NCBI RefSeq assembly: GCF_008728635.1
Contig: NZ_CP044285.1
Span: forward strand, 1,922,001-1,986,000
Origin: Hymenobacter baengnokdamensis
GTDB taxonomy: Bacteria; Bacteroidota; Bacteroidia; Cytophagales; Hymenobacteraceae
Direction of reading: 5' to 3'
DNA length: 64,000 nt
The position numbers and the translations under genes were made by a program. The notes below the pieces were generated by a model. That model made no database searches. It was not told the DNA's origin and was given only the letters and a program-made list of their open reading frames with translations. Below are positions 34,997-43,373 of this stretch, one piece after another. Every line of letters starts with the position of its first letter. Position 1 is the stretch's first letter.

Positions 34997-36526
34997 ATGG
35001 TTGAAACCCTTGAAAAGCCCACCACCGTGGTGGCTCGTCCCCAGTTTAAGTCGCACTACGATAACTTCATCGGCGGCAAATGGGTAGCGCCGGTTAAAGG
35101 CCAGTACTTCGATAATCCGTCGCCCATCGATGGCAAAGCCTTCTGTAAAGTAGCCCGCAGCAGCAAGGAGGATATTGAGCTGGCGCTCGACGCGGCCCAC
35201 GACGCATTCAAAACCTGGAGCAAGACTTCGCCGGCCACCCGTAGCGGCGTGCTGCTGAAAATCGCCGACATCATGGAGGCCAACCTGCCTTACCTGGCGG
35301 CCGTCGAGACGGTGGAAAACGGCAAGGCTATCCGCGAAACGATGGCGGCCGACCTGCCGCTGTGCATCGACCACTTCCGCTACTTCGCGGGGGTTATCCG
35401 GGCCGAAGAAGGCTCGGCTACCGAGCTGAATGAGAATACTTTGTCGCTGGTAATTCAGGAGCCGCTGGGCGTTATCGGCCAGATTATCCCCTGGAATTTC
35501 CCGCTGCTGATGGCCACCTGGAAAATTGCGCCCGCCCTGGCCGCCGGCTGCTGCGTGGTAGTGAAGCCCGCCGAGCAAACGCCCGCCAGCATCATGGTAC
35601 TCATGGAGCTGATTCAGGACGTGGTGCCCGCTGGCGTGCTCAACGTGGTCAATGGCTTCGGCCTGGAAGCCGGCAAGCCGCTGGCCAGCAACAAGCGCGT
35701 GCAGAAAGTGTCGTTTACGGGCGAAACCACGACCGGCCGCCTCATCCTGCAATACGCCGCCGAAAACATCATTCCCGTTACGATGGAGCTGGGAGGCAAG
35801 TCACCCAACATCTTCTGCAAGAGTGTGATGGACCACGACGATGACTTCCTCGACAAGTGCATCGAAGGCGCGGTGATGTTTGCCCTGAACCAGGGCGAAA
35901 TCTGCACCTGCCCCTCGCGCCTGCTGGTGCACGAAGACATCTACGATAAGTTTATTGCCCGCGTCATCGAGCGCGTGAAGGCCATCAAGCTCGGCAATCC
36001 AATGGATACCGAAACGATGATGGGGGCGCAGGCCTCGAACGACCAGTTTGAGAAAATCCTGAGCTACCTGGAAATCGGCAAGGCCGAAGGGGCCGAAGTG
36101 CTCGTGGGCGGCGAAGCCTACCAGCAGCAGGACGGTGCCTTAGCAGAGGGCTACTATATTCAGCCAACCATATTTAGGGGGCACAACAAGATGCGGATTT
36201 TCCAGGAGGAAATCTTCGGCCCGGTGCTGTCGGTTACTACTTTTAAAGACAGCGCCGAAGCCATTGAGCTGGCCAATGACACGCTCTACGGCCTCGGAGC
36301 CGGCCTCTGGAGCCGCGATGCCCACGAGCTGTACCAGATGCCCCGCGCCATTCAGGCCGGCCGCGTGTGGGTCAACTGCTACCACGACTACCCCGCCGGG
36401 GCGCCTTTTGGTGGCTACAAAGCTTCAGGCTTCGGCCGCGAAAACCATAAAATGATGCTGGCCCACTACCGCCAGACCAAAAACATGCTCATCAGCTACA
36501 GCCAGCAGAAGCTGGGCTTCTTTTAG
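34997..36526 (+). CDS. NAD(P)-dependent aldehyde dehydrogenase
   Basis: This 509-residue cytoplasmic enzyme oxidises an aldehyde to the acid. The blocks [42 protein letters not shown] (Glu264) and [11 protein letters not shown] (catalytic Cys303) are complete. The CTCPSR signature and the C terminus [13 protein letters not shown] place it near the acetaldehyde dehydrogenases of the ExaC/AldB type. An AraC regulator diverges upstream and a DUF779 gene lies downstream; the latter family commonly accompanies such dehydrogenases. A diverged palindrome follows the stop (36566-36613). Confidence 0.93.
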   Translation: MVETLEKPTTVVARPQFKSHYDNFIGGKWVAPVKGQYFDNPSPIDGKAFCKVARSSKEDIELALDAAHDAFKTWSKTSPATRSGVLLKIADIMEANLPYLAAVETVENGKAIRETMAADLPLCIDHFRYFAGVIRAEEGSATELNENTLSLVIQEPLGVIGQIIPWNFPLLMATWKIAPALAAGCCVVVKPAEQTPASIMVLMELIQDVVPAGVLNVVNGFGLEAGKPLASNKRVQKVSFTGETTTGRLILQYAAENIIPVTMELGGKSPNIFCKSVMDHDDDFLDKCIEGAVMFALNQGEICTCPSRLLVHEDIYDKFIARVIERVKAIKLGNPMDTETMMGAQASNDQFEKILSYLEIGKAEGAEVLVGGEAYQQQDGALAEGYYIQPTIFRGHNKMRIFQEEIFGPVLSVTTFKDSAEAIELANDTLYGLGAGLWSRDAHELYQMPRAIQAGRVWVNCYHDYPAGAPFGGYKASGFGRENHKMMLAHYRQTKNMLISYSQQKLGFF

Positions 36527-36565
36527 GCAAGCGGCTGGTTTCGCTAACTGATTGCAGCTCAGGGC

Positions 36566-36613
36566 AGCGTCATGCTAGCTTCACGAAACAATTCGTAAGT
36601 TCAGCATGGCGCT
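36566..36613. repeat. Diverged palindromic repeat after the aldehyde dehydrogenase gene
   Basis: Two 22-base arms (AGCGTCATGCTAGCTTCACG.. and the inverse of AGCGCCATGCTGAACTTACG..) match at 16 of 22 positions around a four-base loop. The GTCATGCT core resembles the element at 18816-18916. It may be a degraded family member, and it may serve as a terminator. Confidence 0.5.
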
Positions 36614-36647
36614 TTGCTCCCTGTAGAACTGGCTTCAATCAGTAAAA

Positions 36648-37766
36648 ATGACTTGGAAAGTAAAAGGAGTAAGCTGGCTGTTAGGGATTAGTCTCACCGT
36701 CGGTGGTCCTGGTGGCCGGCAGCTTGATGCCAGGCGGCATTTGGCGCGCCAGTCGGCTCCCGGCTGCGAAGCGGTGCCCCAGGCATTGCACCTGCTACAG
36801 GAATATCAGCAAACCCAGGCTATTCCGGGTATGCAGGTAGCCGCCAGCCTGCGGGGGCAGATGCTCTTGTCAGAAGGCCTGGGATATGCCGATGTGGCCC
36901 GACAGCTGCCCGTCACAACCACTACCCGATTTCGGGTGGGCAGCGTATCCAAATCCTTGACTTCCGTAGCATTAGTGCAATTGGCCGCTACTCATCGCCT
37001 TGAACTCGATGCGCCGGTGCAGCGCTACGTGCCTGGGTTTCCGGCCTCGGGCTCTCCAATTACCGCGCGAGCGCTAGCCGGGCACCTAGCCGGCATTCGC
37101 CACTACCGCCCCGGCGATGGGCATGATGCCCTGCGCACCGAGCATTATCAAACGGCCACGCAGGCCCTGGCCGTATTTCAGAACGACCCGTTGGTGGCGG
37201 AGCCGGGCACCCGGTTTTTTTACTCCTCATTCGGGTGGAACCTGTTAGGCGCAGTTATCGAAGGTGCCTCTGGCGAGCCTTTTCTGCACTATATGCAGCG
37301 CGCCGTGTGGCAGCCACTCGGCATGGTGTACACCAGCGGCGACCGCGCCGACAGCGTATCGTCCGACCGCAGTCGGCTCTATAGTAAAGGCAGTCAACTA
37401 GCTATTGCCGACGATGTGAGCTATAAGTACCCGAGCGGCGGAATGCTCTCAACTGCCGAAGACCTAGTGAAATATGGCAATGCCCTGCTAGGCAAAGCCT
37501 TTCTAACACCCGCCCAGAAGCGGCTGTTATTCACTTCCCAGGCCACCCACGATGGACGCTCAACGCACTACGGCATGGGCTGGCGCCTGGAAACTACCCG
37601 CAGTGGCCATAAGCTATACTGGCACGATGGCGTGGTAAATGGAGGAAGCGCCAGCCTGCTCTTATATCCCGACGACGACTTGGTAGTAGCTATTCTGGCC
37701 AACTCCAGGCAGGGAGCTACGTTGAATGCGAAGGCGATAGGAGATTTATTTCTATCGTGTAAATAA
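36648..37766 (+). CDS. Serine hydrolase, class C beta-lactamase fold
   Basis: This 372-residue exported protein has an N-terminal hydrophobic segment and a penicillin-binding/beta-lactamase-like domain. SVSK (Ser99, Lys102) is the SxxK active site. YSSFGWNLLG carries the Tyr192 of the YxN motif, with Ser instead of the usual Asn at 194. WHDG (326-328) replaces KTG. Such HDG/HTG proteins are esterases or D-aminopeptidases more often than true beta-lactamases. It interrupts the aldehyde dehydrogenase-DUF779 pair and may have entered later. Confidence 0.83.
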   Translation: MTWKVKGVSWLLGISLTVGGPGGRQLDARRHLARQSAPGCEAVPQALHLLQEYQQTQAIPGMQVAASLRGQMLLSEGLGYADVARQLPVTTTTRFRVGSVSKSLTSVALVQLAATHRLELDAPVQRYVPGFPASGSPITARALAGHLAGIRHYRPGDGHDALRTEHYQTATQALAVFQNDPLVAEPGTRFFYSSFGWNLLGAVIEGASGEPFLHYMQRAVWQPLGMVYTSGDRADSVSSDRSRLYSKGSQLAIADDVSYKYPSGGMLSTAEDLVKYGNALLGKAFLTPAQKRLLFTSQATHDGRSTHYGMGWRLETTRSGHKLYWHDGVVNGGSASLLLYPDDDLVVAILANSRQGATLNAKAIGDLFLSCK

Positions 37767-37816
37767 GTAATTTTAGAATATAGATTCTATATTCAGACAG
37801 TATTTTTCACTCACCC

Positions 37817-38209
37817 ATGTCTACTTTCCGTGTGCTCGCTACTCAGGCCGCCGAAGCCACTATCGACCTGCTGCGCGAGGAGCACGGCCCGCTCATGTTT
37901 CACCAGAGCGGCGGCTGCTGCGATGGCTCGTCGCCCATGTGCTTTGAGAAAGGTGAGTTTCGCATCGGCGGCAGCGACGTATGGCTGGGCCAGATTCACG
38001 GCTGCGACTTTTTTATGAGTTCCAGTCAGTTTGAATACTGGCAGCACACGCAGCTTACCATCGATGTTACGAAGGGCCGGGGCGCCAGCTTTTCACTGGA
38101 AATTCCGCTGGGCGTGCGGTTTCTGATTCGCTCGCGGCTATTTACGGCAGAAGAAGCGCAGGATATGGCCCCGGTGCTCAATGGCGAAGAATACCTGGAG
38201 CAGGTTTGA
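37817..38209 (+). CDS. DUF779 protein associated with aldehyde dehydrogenase
   Basis: This 130-residue soluble protein has the DUF779 signature FHQSGGCCDGSSPMCFEKGEF, with three conserved cysteines, and HGCDFFMSSSQFEYWQHTQL. The family is found next to aldehyde or alcohol dehydrogenase genes in many bacteria, and here the aldehyde dehydrogenase lies 1.3 kb upstream on the same strand. The Cys/Asp-rich motif suggests metal binding. The function is unknown; a folding or metal-supply role for the dehydrogenase is speculation. It ends 23 bases before a 78-bp perfect palindrome. Confidence 0.85.
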   Translation: MSTFRVLATQAAEATIDLLREEHGPLMFHQSGGCCDGSSPMCFEKGEFRIGGSDVWLGQIHGCDFFMSSSQFEYWQHTQLTIDVTKGRGASFSLEIPLGVRFLIRSRLFTAEEAQDMAPVLNGEEYLEQV

Positions 38210-38232
38210 GGCGCGGAACCGGGCAATAGCGC

Positions 38233-38310
38233 TAGCTAAACAGGGGCTGCCTAATAAAGATTATTTAATATATATTAAATAATCTTTATTAGGCAGCCCC
38301 TGTTTAGCTA
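38233..38310. terminator. 78-bp perfect palindrome between convergent genes
   Basis: Every base of 38233-38271 pairs with 38272-38310 without mismatch or loop. From the outside in it has TAGCTAAA, a G+C block CAGGGGCTGCC, then an A+T core TAATAAAGATTATTTAATAT. The right end includes the TAG stop of the minus-strand gene. It lies between the DUF779 gene and the convergent lipoprotein gene, so it can end transcription both ways. At 39 bp the stem is far longer than an ordinary terminator needs. Confidence 0.85.
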
Positions 38311-38817
38311 TTTTTTCTCCTGTACGGGCAGGTCTTCCAGGTGCGCCATGCTGATTTTCCAGCTGCCATCACCGGCTTTCTTCCACACAAACACGTAGTT
38401 GCCGGTTCCGTTACCCATTACTTTCTCGGTCGGAGTTGGCAGTACGTCTACTGAGAAGGTGCCGGCCTCGTACGCCAGGCTGCCTTCGGTGCCCGTGCTT
38501 ACGCTGTAGGTTTTTAAGTTGGCAATGGTGTTGATGGTAGGGGTAATCCATTTATTGGTCACTTCATCTTTGCCCACAAAGTGCGTAGCTCCCTGCAGGA
38601 ACTGCACGTCATCGGCCAGCATCGCCGTCACCTTGCTCGCATCCTTATTGTTCCAGGCGCTCACAAACTGCTGGTCGAGGTCGGCTACGCTGGCCGTCGT
38701 GCTGGTAGCATCGGCAGGGGAAGTAGTGGCCGCTGTCGGGGTGGCCGCGTTGTGGGTATTGCCCGAGCAGGCGGTGAGCAGCGTGGCTGTGCAGCACGCG
38801 AGTAAGTAAAGTTTCAT
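38308..38817 (-). CDS. Lipoprotein with SnoaL/DUF4440-like domain
   Basis: This 169-residue protein has a lipoprotein signal (MKLYLLACCTATLLTACSG, lipidated Cys at 17), a Thr/Ala/Ser-rich linker and an NTF2-like domain. DLDQQFVSAWNNKDASKVTAMLADDVQFLQGATHFVGKDEV and the closing WKISMAHLEDLP are typical of the SnoaL/DUF4440 group. Its ligand is unknown. The ATG at 38817 is chosen because an upstream one would spoil the signal peptide. Its stop codon lies inside the 78-bp palindrome. Confidence 0.82.
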   Translation of the reverse strand: MKLYLLACCTATLLTACSGNTHNAATPTAATTSPADATSTTASVADLDQQFVSAWNNKDASKVTAMLADDVQFLQGATHFVGKDEVTNKWITPTINTIANLKTYSVSTGTEGSLAYEAGTFSVDVLPTPTEKVMGNGTGNYVFVWKKAGDGSWKISMAHLEDLPVQEKK

Positions 38818-38908
38818 GAAGGTTTTGGGTAAGTTAGGCAACAGAATAAAATATTGCCAGCCACTCAGGCGAGGCCCGGTTGGCTGGCTTACCGGGCAGC
38901 AAGCGAGG

Positions 38909-39529
38909 CTACCAGCTTTTGCGCAGCACCGCCGAGTCGGGATACGGCGTGCCCGCCTGGTCGAAGCCAGGGTTGGGGAAGAAGCCCGCTGCTACAGCCA
39001 CATCGGCTACGGCCGGGGCCGCTCCGCGAGCCTGGCTGGCTTCGGCCCGGCGCTCGGCTGCGAGGCGACGCTCGGCAGCCATTCGGATGGCAGCAGCGTG
39101 CGCAGCTTTGGCGTGGGCGGCGGTGGCCCGCTCGGTAGCCGCGTGGGCAGTTGCCTGGGCAACGGGGGTAGGCTCGGCAGCGGCGGCCTGCTGTGAAGCA
39201 GCTGCCTGGGCATCGGCGGCCGCCTGCTCCTGAGCGGCAGCTTGCTGCGCCGCCGCTGCGTCGGCTGCTTTGCGCTTGTTATCAGTGTATTTGCCGAGCG
39301 CAAAGCCGGCACCGGCACCGGCCAGGCCGCCAATCAGGCCACCTACTTTCCGGTTGCGGCCATTGATGAGCAAGCCACCCAACACGCCGGCCGCTCCGCC
39401 AATGGCGGCGTCTTTTGTTTCGGGGCTCCAGCCTTTGCGGGGCTGCGGCAGGGTTTGGGCCTGGGCCTGGTAGCCCGGAAAAAGACCCAGCAGGGCCGGA
39501 AGCAGGAATAACCAACTAATGCGTTTCAT
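38909..39529 (-). CDS. Exported glycine-zipper protein with Ala-rich tail
   Basis: This 206-residue protein has a signal peptide (MKRISWLFLLPALLGLFPGYQAQAQ), a glycine-zipper hairpin (DAAIGGAAGVLGGLLINGRN and KVGGLIGGLAGAGAGFALGK, about 40-80) and a long Ala/Gln/Glu helix (about 85-170). The zipper suggests insertion into or association with the outer membrane. Related small proteins are annotated YMGG-like. No specific role is known. A low-complexity helix of this length could act as a periplasmic spacer. Confidence 0.72.
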   Translation of the reverse strand: MKRISWLFLLPALLGLFPGYQAQAQTLPQPRKGWSPETKDAAIGGAAGVLGGLLINGRNRKVGGLIGGLAGAGAGFALGKYTDNKRKAADAAAAQQAAAQEQAAADAQAAASQQAAAAEPTPVAQATAHAATERATAAHAKAAHAAAIRMAAERRLAAERRAEASQARGAAPAVADVAVAAGFFPNPGFDQAGTPYPDSAVLRKSW

Positions 39530-39672
39530 GGGAGTAGGTAAGTGAGAATGGCTAAGCTAAGCAAGTAGTACGGAGGAGGTGGCAAGCACTGTGCCAGGTA
39601 CGCAGGTAGCGGGCTGGTAGTTAAAGCCGAAGCCAACGTTCTGATGCGAAATAAGCGCTAAGCTGGTAGCTA

Positions 39673-42048
39673 TTACTGCTTCCTTACCAGCACCCGTACC
39701 TCCACCGTCCGCCCGCGGTCGTCGGCACACGATATCTTAACCTCACCCTGGGGCGGACTGAAAAATACCGGCGCCGTGGCGGGTGCTGCTTGCAGATACC
39801 GGTCATTGATGTACCAATACACGCGGCGTACTTCGGCCGGAGCCGCGCAGCTGAGGCGTAGCTGCTGTTTTTCGGCCGCATCGAGCACGTATTCGGCATG
39901 GGCCGCCGGCGAGGTAATAGCTAGCAGCGGCGCGGCATCCGGGCCGGTGTTGCCGGCCTCGTCGGGGCCGCGCACCAGGCGGCAGGCCGGATTGTGCGGC
40001 GGCAGGCGGCGCGTGGGCAAGCCCTGGCTCTCGCGAAAGGCCAGCACCTCGGGCTTCAGGTTGGCAAACAGCTCGCGACGGTAGCCACTAGCCGGGGCAC
40101 AGGCCCGGCAGTAGCAATACCGGCCATCGGCCGAGAGCAATACTTCCTGCATATGCTGGCAGCGCTGGCCCCCCGACACGCCCGGCAGGTAATAATCGAG
40201 CAGCTGATTTGGGCAGTGCTCGCCCGGTACCTGGCCGGTTTCGGCGCATACCAGCCGAAAGTCGAGGCTGGCCGGCGGCGTAAACCATTCGTTGTAGTCA
40301 TTGTAGGCCAGCGCGTTGAATAAATCGAATAGTAGAGGTGAGGCAACGTCGGCCCCCGTCAGTGCCGGGCTCCCCTGCCCATTAAAATTGCCCACCCACA
40401 CCCCAATGGTGTAGCGGCGGTTGTAGCCGATGCTCCAGGCATCGCGGCGGCCGTAGCTGGTGCCGGTTTTCCAGGCAATGCGCGGCAGGTGCCGGCTGGC
40501 CGCGGCATCGACGGGCAGGTCGGGCCGCGTGCGCTGGGCCAGGATGTCGGTGATGAGGTAGGCGGCCGCTTCAGAAATCAACAATGGATTCAACGAGCTG
40601 CCAGAAGCTCCTCGGGCCTTTAGCGCGGCTTCGTTAAATTTTGATTTATCAGTTAAAAATTCTAGTTCCTGCCAGCGCCCGCCATTTGCCAGGGCTGCGT
40701 ACAGGCCCGTCAGCTCTTCCAGCGTGGCACCGCAGCCGCCCAGAATGGTGCTCAGGCCCAGCTGAGGCGCATCGCGCGCCACCTGCCGAAAGCCCGCCTG
40801 CCGCAGCTTGCCGGTAAAATTATCAACCCCCATCGCCGAGAGCACGCGCACGGCCGGGATATTGAGCGAGTAAGTCAGCGCCCGCTCCATCGTCACCTCG
40901 CCCTGGCAGTGCTTGTCGAAGTTTTCGGGCCGGAAGCCCTGGAAATTGGTGGGCACATCGGGCAGCACGGTTTTGGGCGTCAGCAGGCCCTGGTCGAGCG
41001 CCAGCCCATAGAGCAGGGGCTTGAGCGTGCTGCCCGGCGAGCGCACCGCCCGCACGCCATCGACCTGCCCCAGCGCGGCCGCATCCTGAAAATCGATAGC
41101 GCCTACGTAGGCTTCTACGGCACGGGTCTGGTTATTTACTACCAGCACGGCGGCCTGCGAAATGCCCAGCGTGGCCAGGCGGCGCACGTAGTTGCGGGCT
41201 AGGTCTTCGGCCTTGGCCTGGGTTGCCGGCAGCAAGCTGCTGTGAATAAGTGCCTCGGCTGACTGGCTCAGCACCAGCCGCCGGGCCAGGTGCGGGGCCA
41301 GGGCCGGAGCGGGGTGCCGATGCACGGCCAGCGGCTCCAGCAGCGCATCGGCAATATCCTGAGCCGGAAAGAGCTTTTTGCGCCCGAAATAGCGGAGCCA
41401 GCGATTGCGCTCCTGCACAATCTGCGCATTGTTTTTTCCGAGCACCAGCCCGCCCGGCCGGTTGGGAATAATGGCCAGCGTAACCGTCTGGGCCAGCGAC
41501 AGATAATCGGGGGGCTGCTGAAAATAAAGCAAAGCCGCCGACTTCACGCCTTCAATATTAGAGCCGTAAGGCACCAGGTTGAGGTAGAGCTGCAATAGCT
41601 CGGATTTGCTATAGTGAGCCTCCAGCTGCACGGCGCGCAGCATCTCCAGCAGCTTATTGCCGAAGGTGCGCGCTTTGGGCTCCAGTAGCCGCGCCACCTG
41701 CATGGTAATGGTGCTGGCCCCGGTAGTGCGGCCCCGGCCCAGCAGGTTGCGCCCGGCAGCCTGCACTATCGCCACCGGATTAACGCCGAAATGATAGCGA
41801 AAATACCGGTCTTCTTTCTCAATAATTGCGGTTTGCAGCACCGGCGTTATCTCCGGCAGCTCGGTTTTCATGCGCCACTTCTGGGTGGGGTTGAGGTAGG
41901 CGTGCAGCACACTGCCGTCGGCGGCCAGTACCAGCGGCGAGTACTGCGGCACGGGTGGCAGCGGCCAGTGGCGGTCGGCCAGCCCGGCCAGCAGCACCAG
42001 AAAGGCCAGCCCCAGCGCAACCCGAAAAAGCCTCTGCCGATGCCTCAT
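39673..42048 (-). CDS. pbpC: Penicillin-binding protein 1C
   Basis: PBP1C is a bifunctional peptidoglycan glycosyltransferase/transpeptidase. The 791-residue protein has one N-terminal membrane segment and a GT51 domain (AIIEKEDRYFRYHFGVNP, TTGASTITMQVARLL with the usual spacing). The transpeptidase domain carries SPGSTLKPLLY (SxxK), SLN (SxN) and KTGTSYGRRDAW (KTG), and a C-terminal BiPBP_C domain follows. The ATG at 42048 places the membrane segment at the N terminus. The alpha-2-macroglobulin gene often next to pbpC is not here. Confidence 0.95.
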   Translation of the reverse strand: MRHRQRLFRVALGLAFLVLLAGLADRHWPLPPVPQYSPLVLAADGSVLHAYLNPTQKWRMKTELPEITPVLQTAIIEKEDRYFRYHFGVNPVAIVQAAGRNLLGRGRTTGASTITMQVARLLEPKARTFGNKLLEMLRAVQLEAHYSKSELLQLYLNLVPYGSNIEGVKSAALLYFQQPPDYLSLAQTVTLAIIPNRPGGLVLGKNNAQIVQERNRWLRYFGRKKLFPAQDIADALLEPLAVHRHPAPALAPHLARRLVLSQSAEALIHSSLLPATQAKAEDLARNYVRRLATLGISQAAVLVVNNQTRAVEAYVGAIDFQDAAALGQVDGVRAVRSPGSTLKPLLYGLALDQGLLTPKTVLPDVPTNFQGFRPENFDKHCQGEVTMERALTYSLNIPAVRVLSAMGVDNFTGKLRQAGFRQVARDAPQLGLSTILGGCGATLEELTGLYAALANGGRWQELEFLTDKSKFNEAALKARGASGSSLNPLLISEAAAYLITDILAQRTRPDLPVDAAASRHLPRIAWKTGTSYGRRDAWSIGYNRRYTIGVWVGNFNGQGSPALTGADVASPLLFDLFNALAYNDYNEWFTPPASLDFRLVCAETGQVPGEHCPNQLLDYYLPGVSGGQRCQHMQEVLLSADGRYCYCRACAPASGYRRELFANLKPEVLAFRESQGLPTRRLPPHNPACRLVRGPDEAGNTGPDAAPLLAITSPAAHAEYVLDAAEKQQLRLSCAAPAEVRRVYWYINDRYLQAAPATAPVFFSPPQGEVKISCADDRGRTVEVRVLVRKQ

Positions 42049-42079
42049 GCAGCGAATGTAGCGCAGTTCGTGCTGTGTC

Positions 42080-42838
42080 TTACAGGTACTTGATTTCTTG
42101 TAAGGCAAAGCGCTGCACCTCGCCACCTATTTCCACAGCCAGCCGGCCATCGGTATCCACGCCCACAATCCGGCCCCGCACGCGGCGGCCAGCCACCTCG
42201 TAGTCGTGCCATTCCTGATAGCGGTAGAGCGCCGCCAGGTAGGCCCGCCGCACCTCACCCACCTGGCCGGCCCGCAGCTGCAAGTAGCGCCGCTCCAGGC
42301 ACTCAAGCAGGCGGGCCGCCAACTGCTCGCGCTGAAAGTAGCGGCCCGTGAGCACGCCCAGCGAGGTAGCCGTGGGCACGGCGAAGTGCCGCTGATTCAC
42401 ATTTAACCCAATCCCGACAACGCTGGACTGAATCTTTGCGCCGCTCAGGCTGTTCTCAATGAGAATTCCCCCAAACTTCTGGGTTCCGAAATACAGGTCG
42501 TTGGGCCACTTCAGCCGCAGCTGCGGCGAGGGCTGAAGCAGCGTTGCGGCCCAGTCGTACACGCCCAGCGCCACGGCCTGGCTCAGCAAAAACTGCTGGC
42601 TGGCGTCGAGAAACGTGGGCAGCCACACGATGGAAAGCGTCAGGTTTTCGCCCGGCGCGGCCAGCCACTGGTTGCCACGTTGGCCGCGGCCGGCAAACTG
42701 GTCGTCCGTTATGACGGTACATCCTTCACTGGCCCGGTTTTCGCGCAGCAGTTGCTGCGCTTCGGAGTTAGTGGAAGGGCAGGCGGGCAGCCAGATAAGC
42801 TGCTGACCCGTGAATAAGGTAGTTGGGCTGATGACCAC
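42080..42838 (-). CDS. birA: Biotin--[acetyl-CoA-carboxylase] ligase
   Basis: BirA attaches biotin to the carboxyl-carrier protein. The 252-residue protein has the catalytic blocks GRGQRGNQW and LKWPNDLYFGTQKFGGILIE, and a C-terminal SH3-like domain (GRIVGVDTDGRLAVEIGGEV). It lacks the N-terminal helix-turn-helix of E. coli BirA, so it is a class I ligase without repressor function. The start is a GTG at 42838. It is divergent from rsfS across 48 bases; this arrangement is conserved in Bacteroidota. Confidence 0.95.
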   Translation of the reverse strand: MVISPTTLFTGQQLIWLPACPSTNSEAQQLLRENRASEGCTVITDDQFAGRGQRGNQWLAAPGENLTLSIVWLPTFLDASQQFLLSQAVALGVYDWAATLLQPSPQLRLKWPNDLYFGTQKFGGILIENSLSGAKIQSSVVGIGLNVNQRHFAVPTATSLGVLTGRYFQREQLAARLLECLERRYLQLRAGQVGEVRRAYLAALYRYQEWHDYEVAGRRVRGRIVGVDTDGRLAVEIGGEVQRFALQEIKYL

Positions 42839-42886
42839 GGAGGTTAGCAGTCGTATATTAGCTAGGTAAAAACGTAAACTTACTCT

Positions 42887-43279
42887 ATGAAGAGCACCTT
42901 GGTTCGACAGGATTCGGACACATTGGCAGACGTAGCCGTTCGCGGCCTCCAGGACCGCAAAGGAATGGACATTGTAGTTCTCAACCTAAAAGAGTTGAAA
43001 AATGCGGTGGCCGATTATTTTATCATCTGCTCGGCTTCTTCCGATACCCAGCTCGACGCCCTGGCTCGCTCCGTAGAAGAGGAAGTAGAGAAAGTGACCG
43101 GCCAGGCCCCCTGGCAAAGCGAAGGCCGCACCAATCGCGAGTGGATATTGTTGGATTACGTCGACGTTGTCGTTCACGTTTTCCTGCGCGACCGCCGGCA
43201 GTTTTACGCCCTGGAAGAGCTGTGGGGCGATGCCGAGATTACGCATATCGAAGATACGGCCGACGTGGCCCGGCACTAA
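42887..43279 (+). CDS. rsfS: Ribosomal silencing factor RsfS
   Basis: RsfS binds L14 of the large subunit and blocks subunit joining when nutrients are short. The 130-residue protein shows the full family pattern: VLNLKELKNAVADYFIICSASSDTQLDAL, WQSEGRTNREWILLDYVDVVVHVF and RQFYALEELWGDAE. It is the first gene of the rsfS-ftsH unit, 94 bases before ftsH. Confidence 0.96.
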   Translation: MKSTLVRQDSDTLADVAVRGLQDRKGMDIVVLNLKELKNAVADYFIICSASSDTQLDALARSVEEEVEKVTGQAPWQSEGRTNREWILLDYVDVVVHVFLRDRRQFYALEELWGDAEITHIEDTADVARH

Positions 43280-43373
43280 AGTATCGGGCTGCCAGCCGCG
43301 TCTGCGGGTAGCGTTGCCAACAACGCTGGTCTGGCGCGGTTGCTTTCAAGTCCATTAAACTAAGTTAATTTTT

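Noticed and set aside
36648..37766. A true antibiotic-resistance beta-lactamase
   Set aside because: The HDG in place of KTG and YSS in place of YxN are typical of esterase or peptidase relatives, so resistance should not be claimed.
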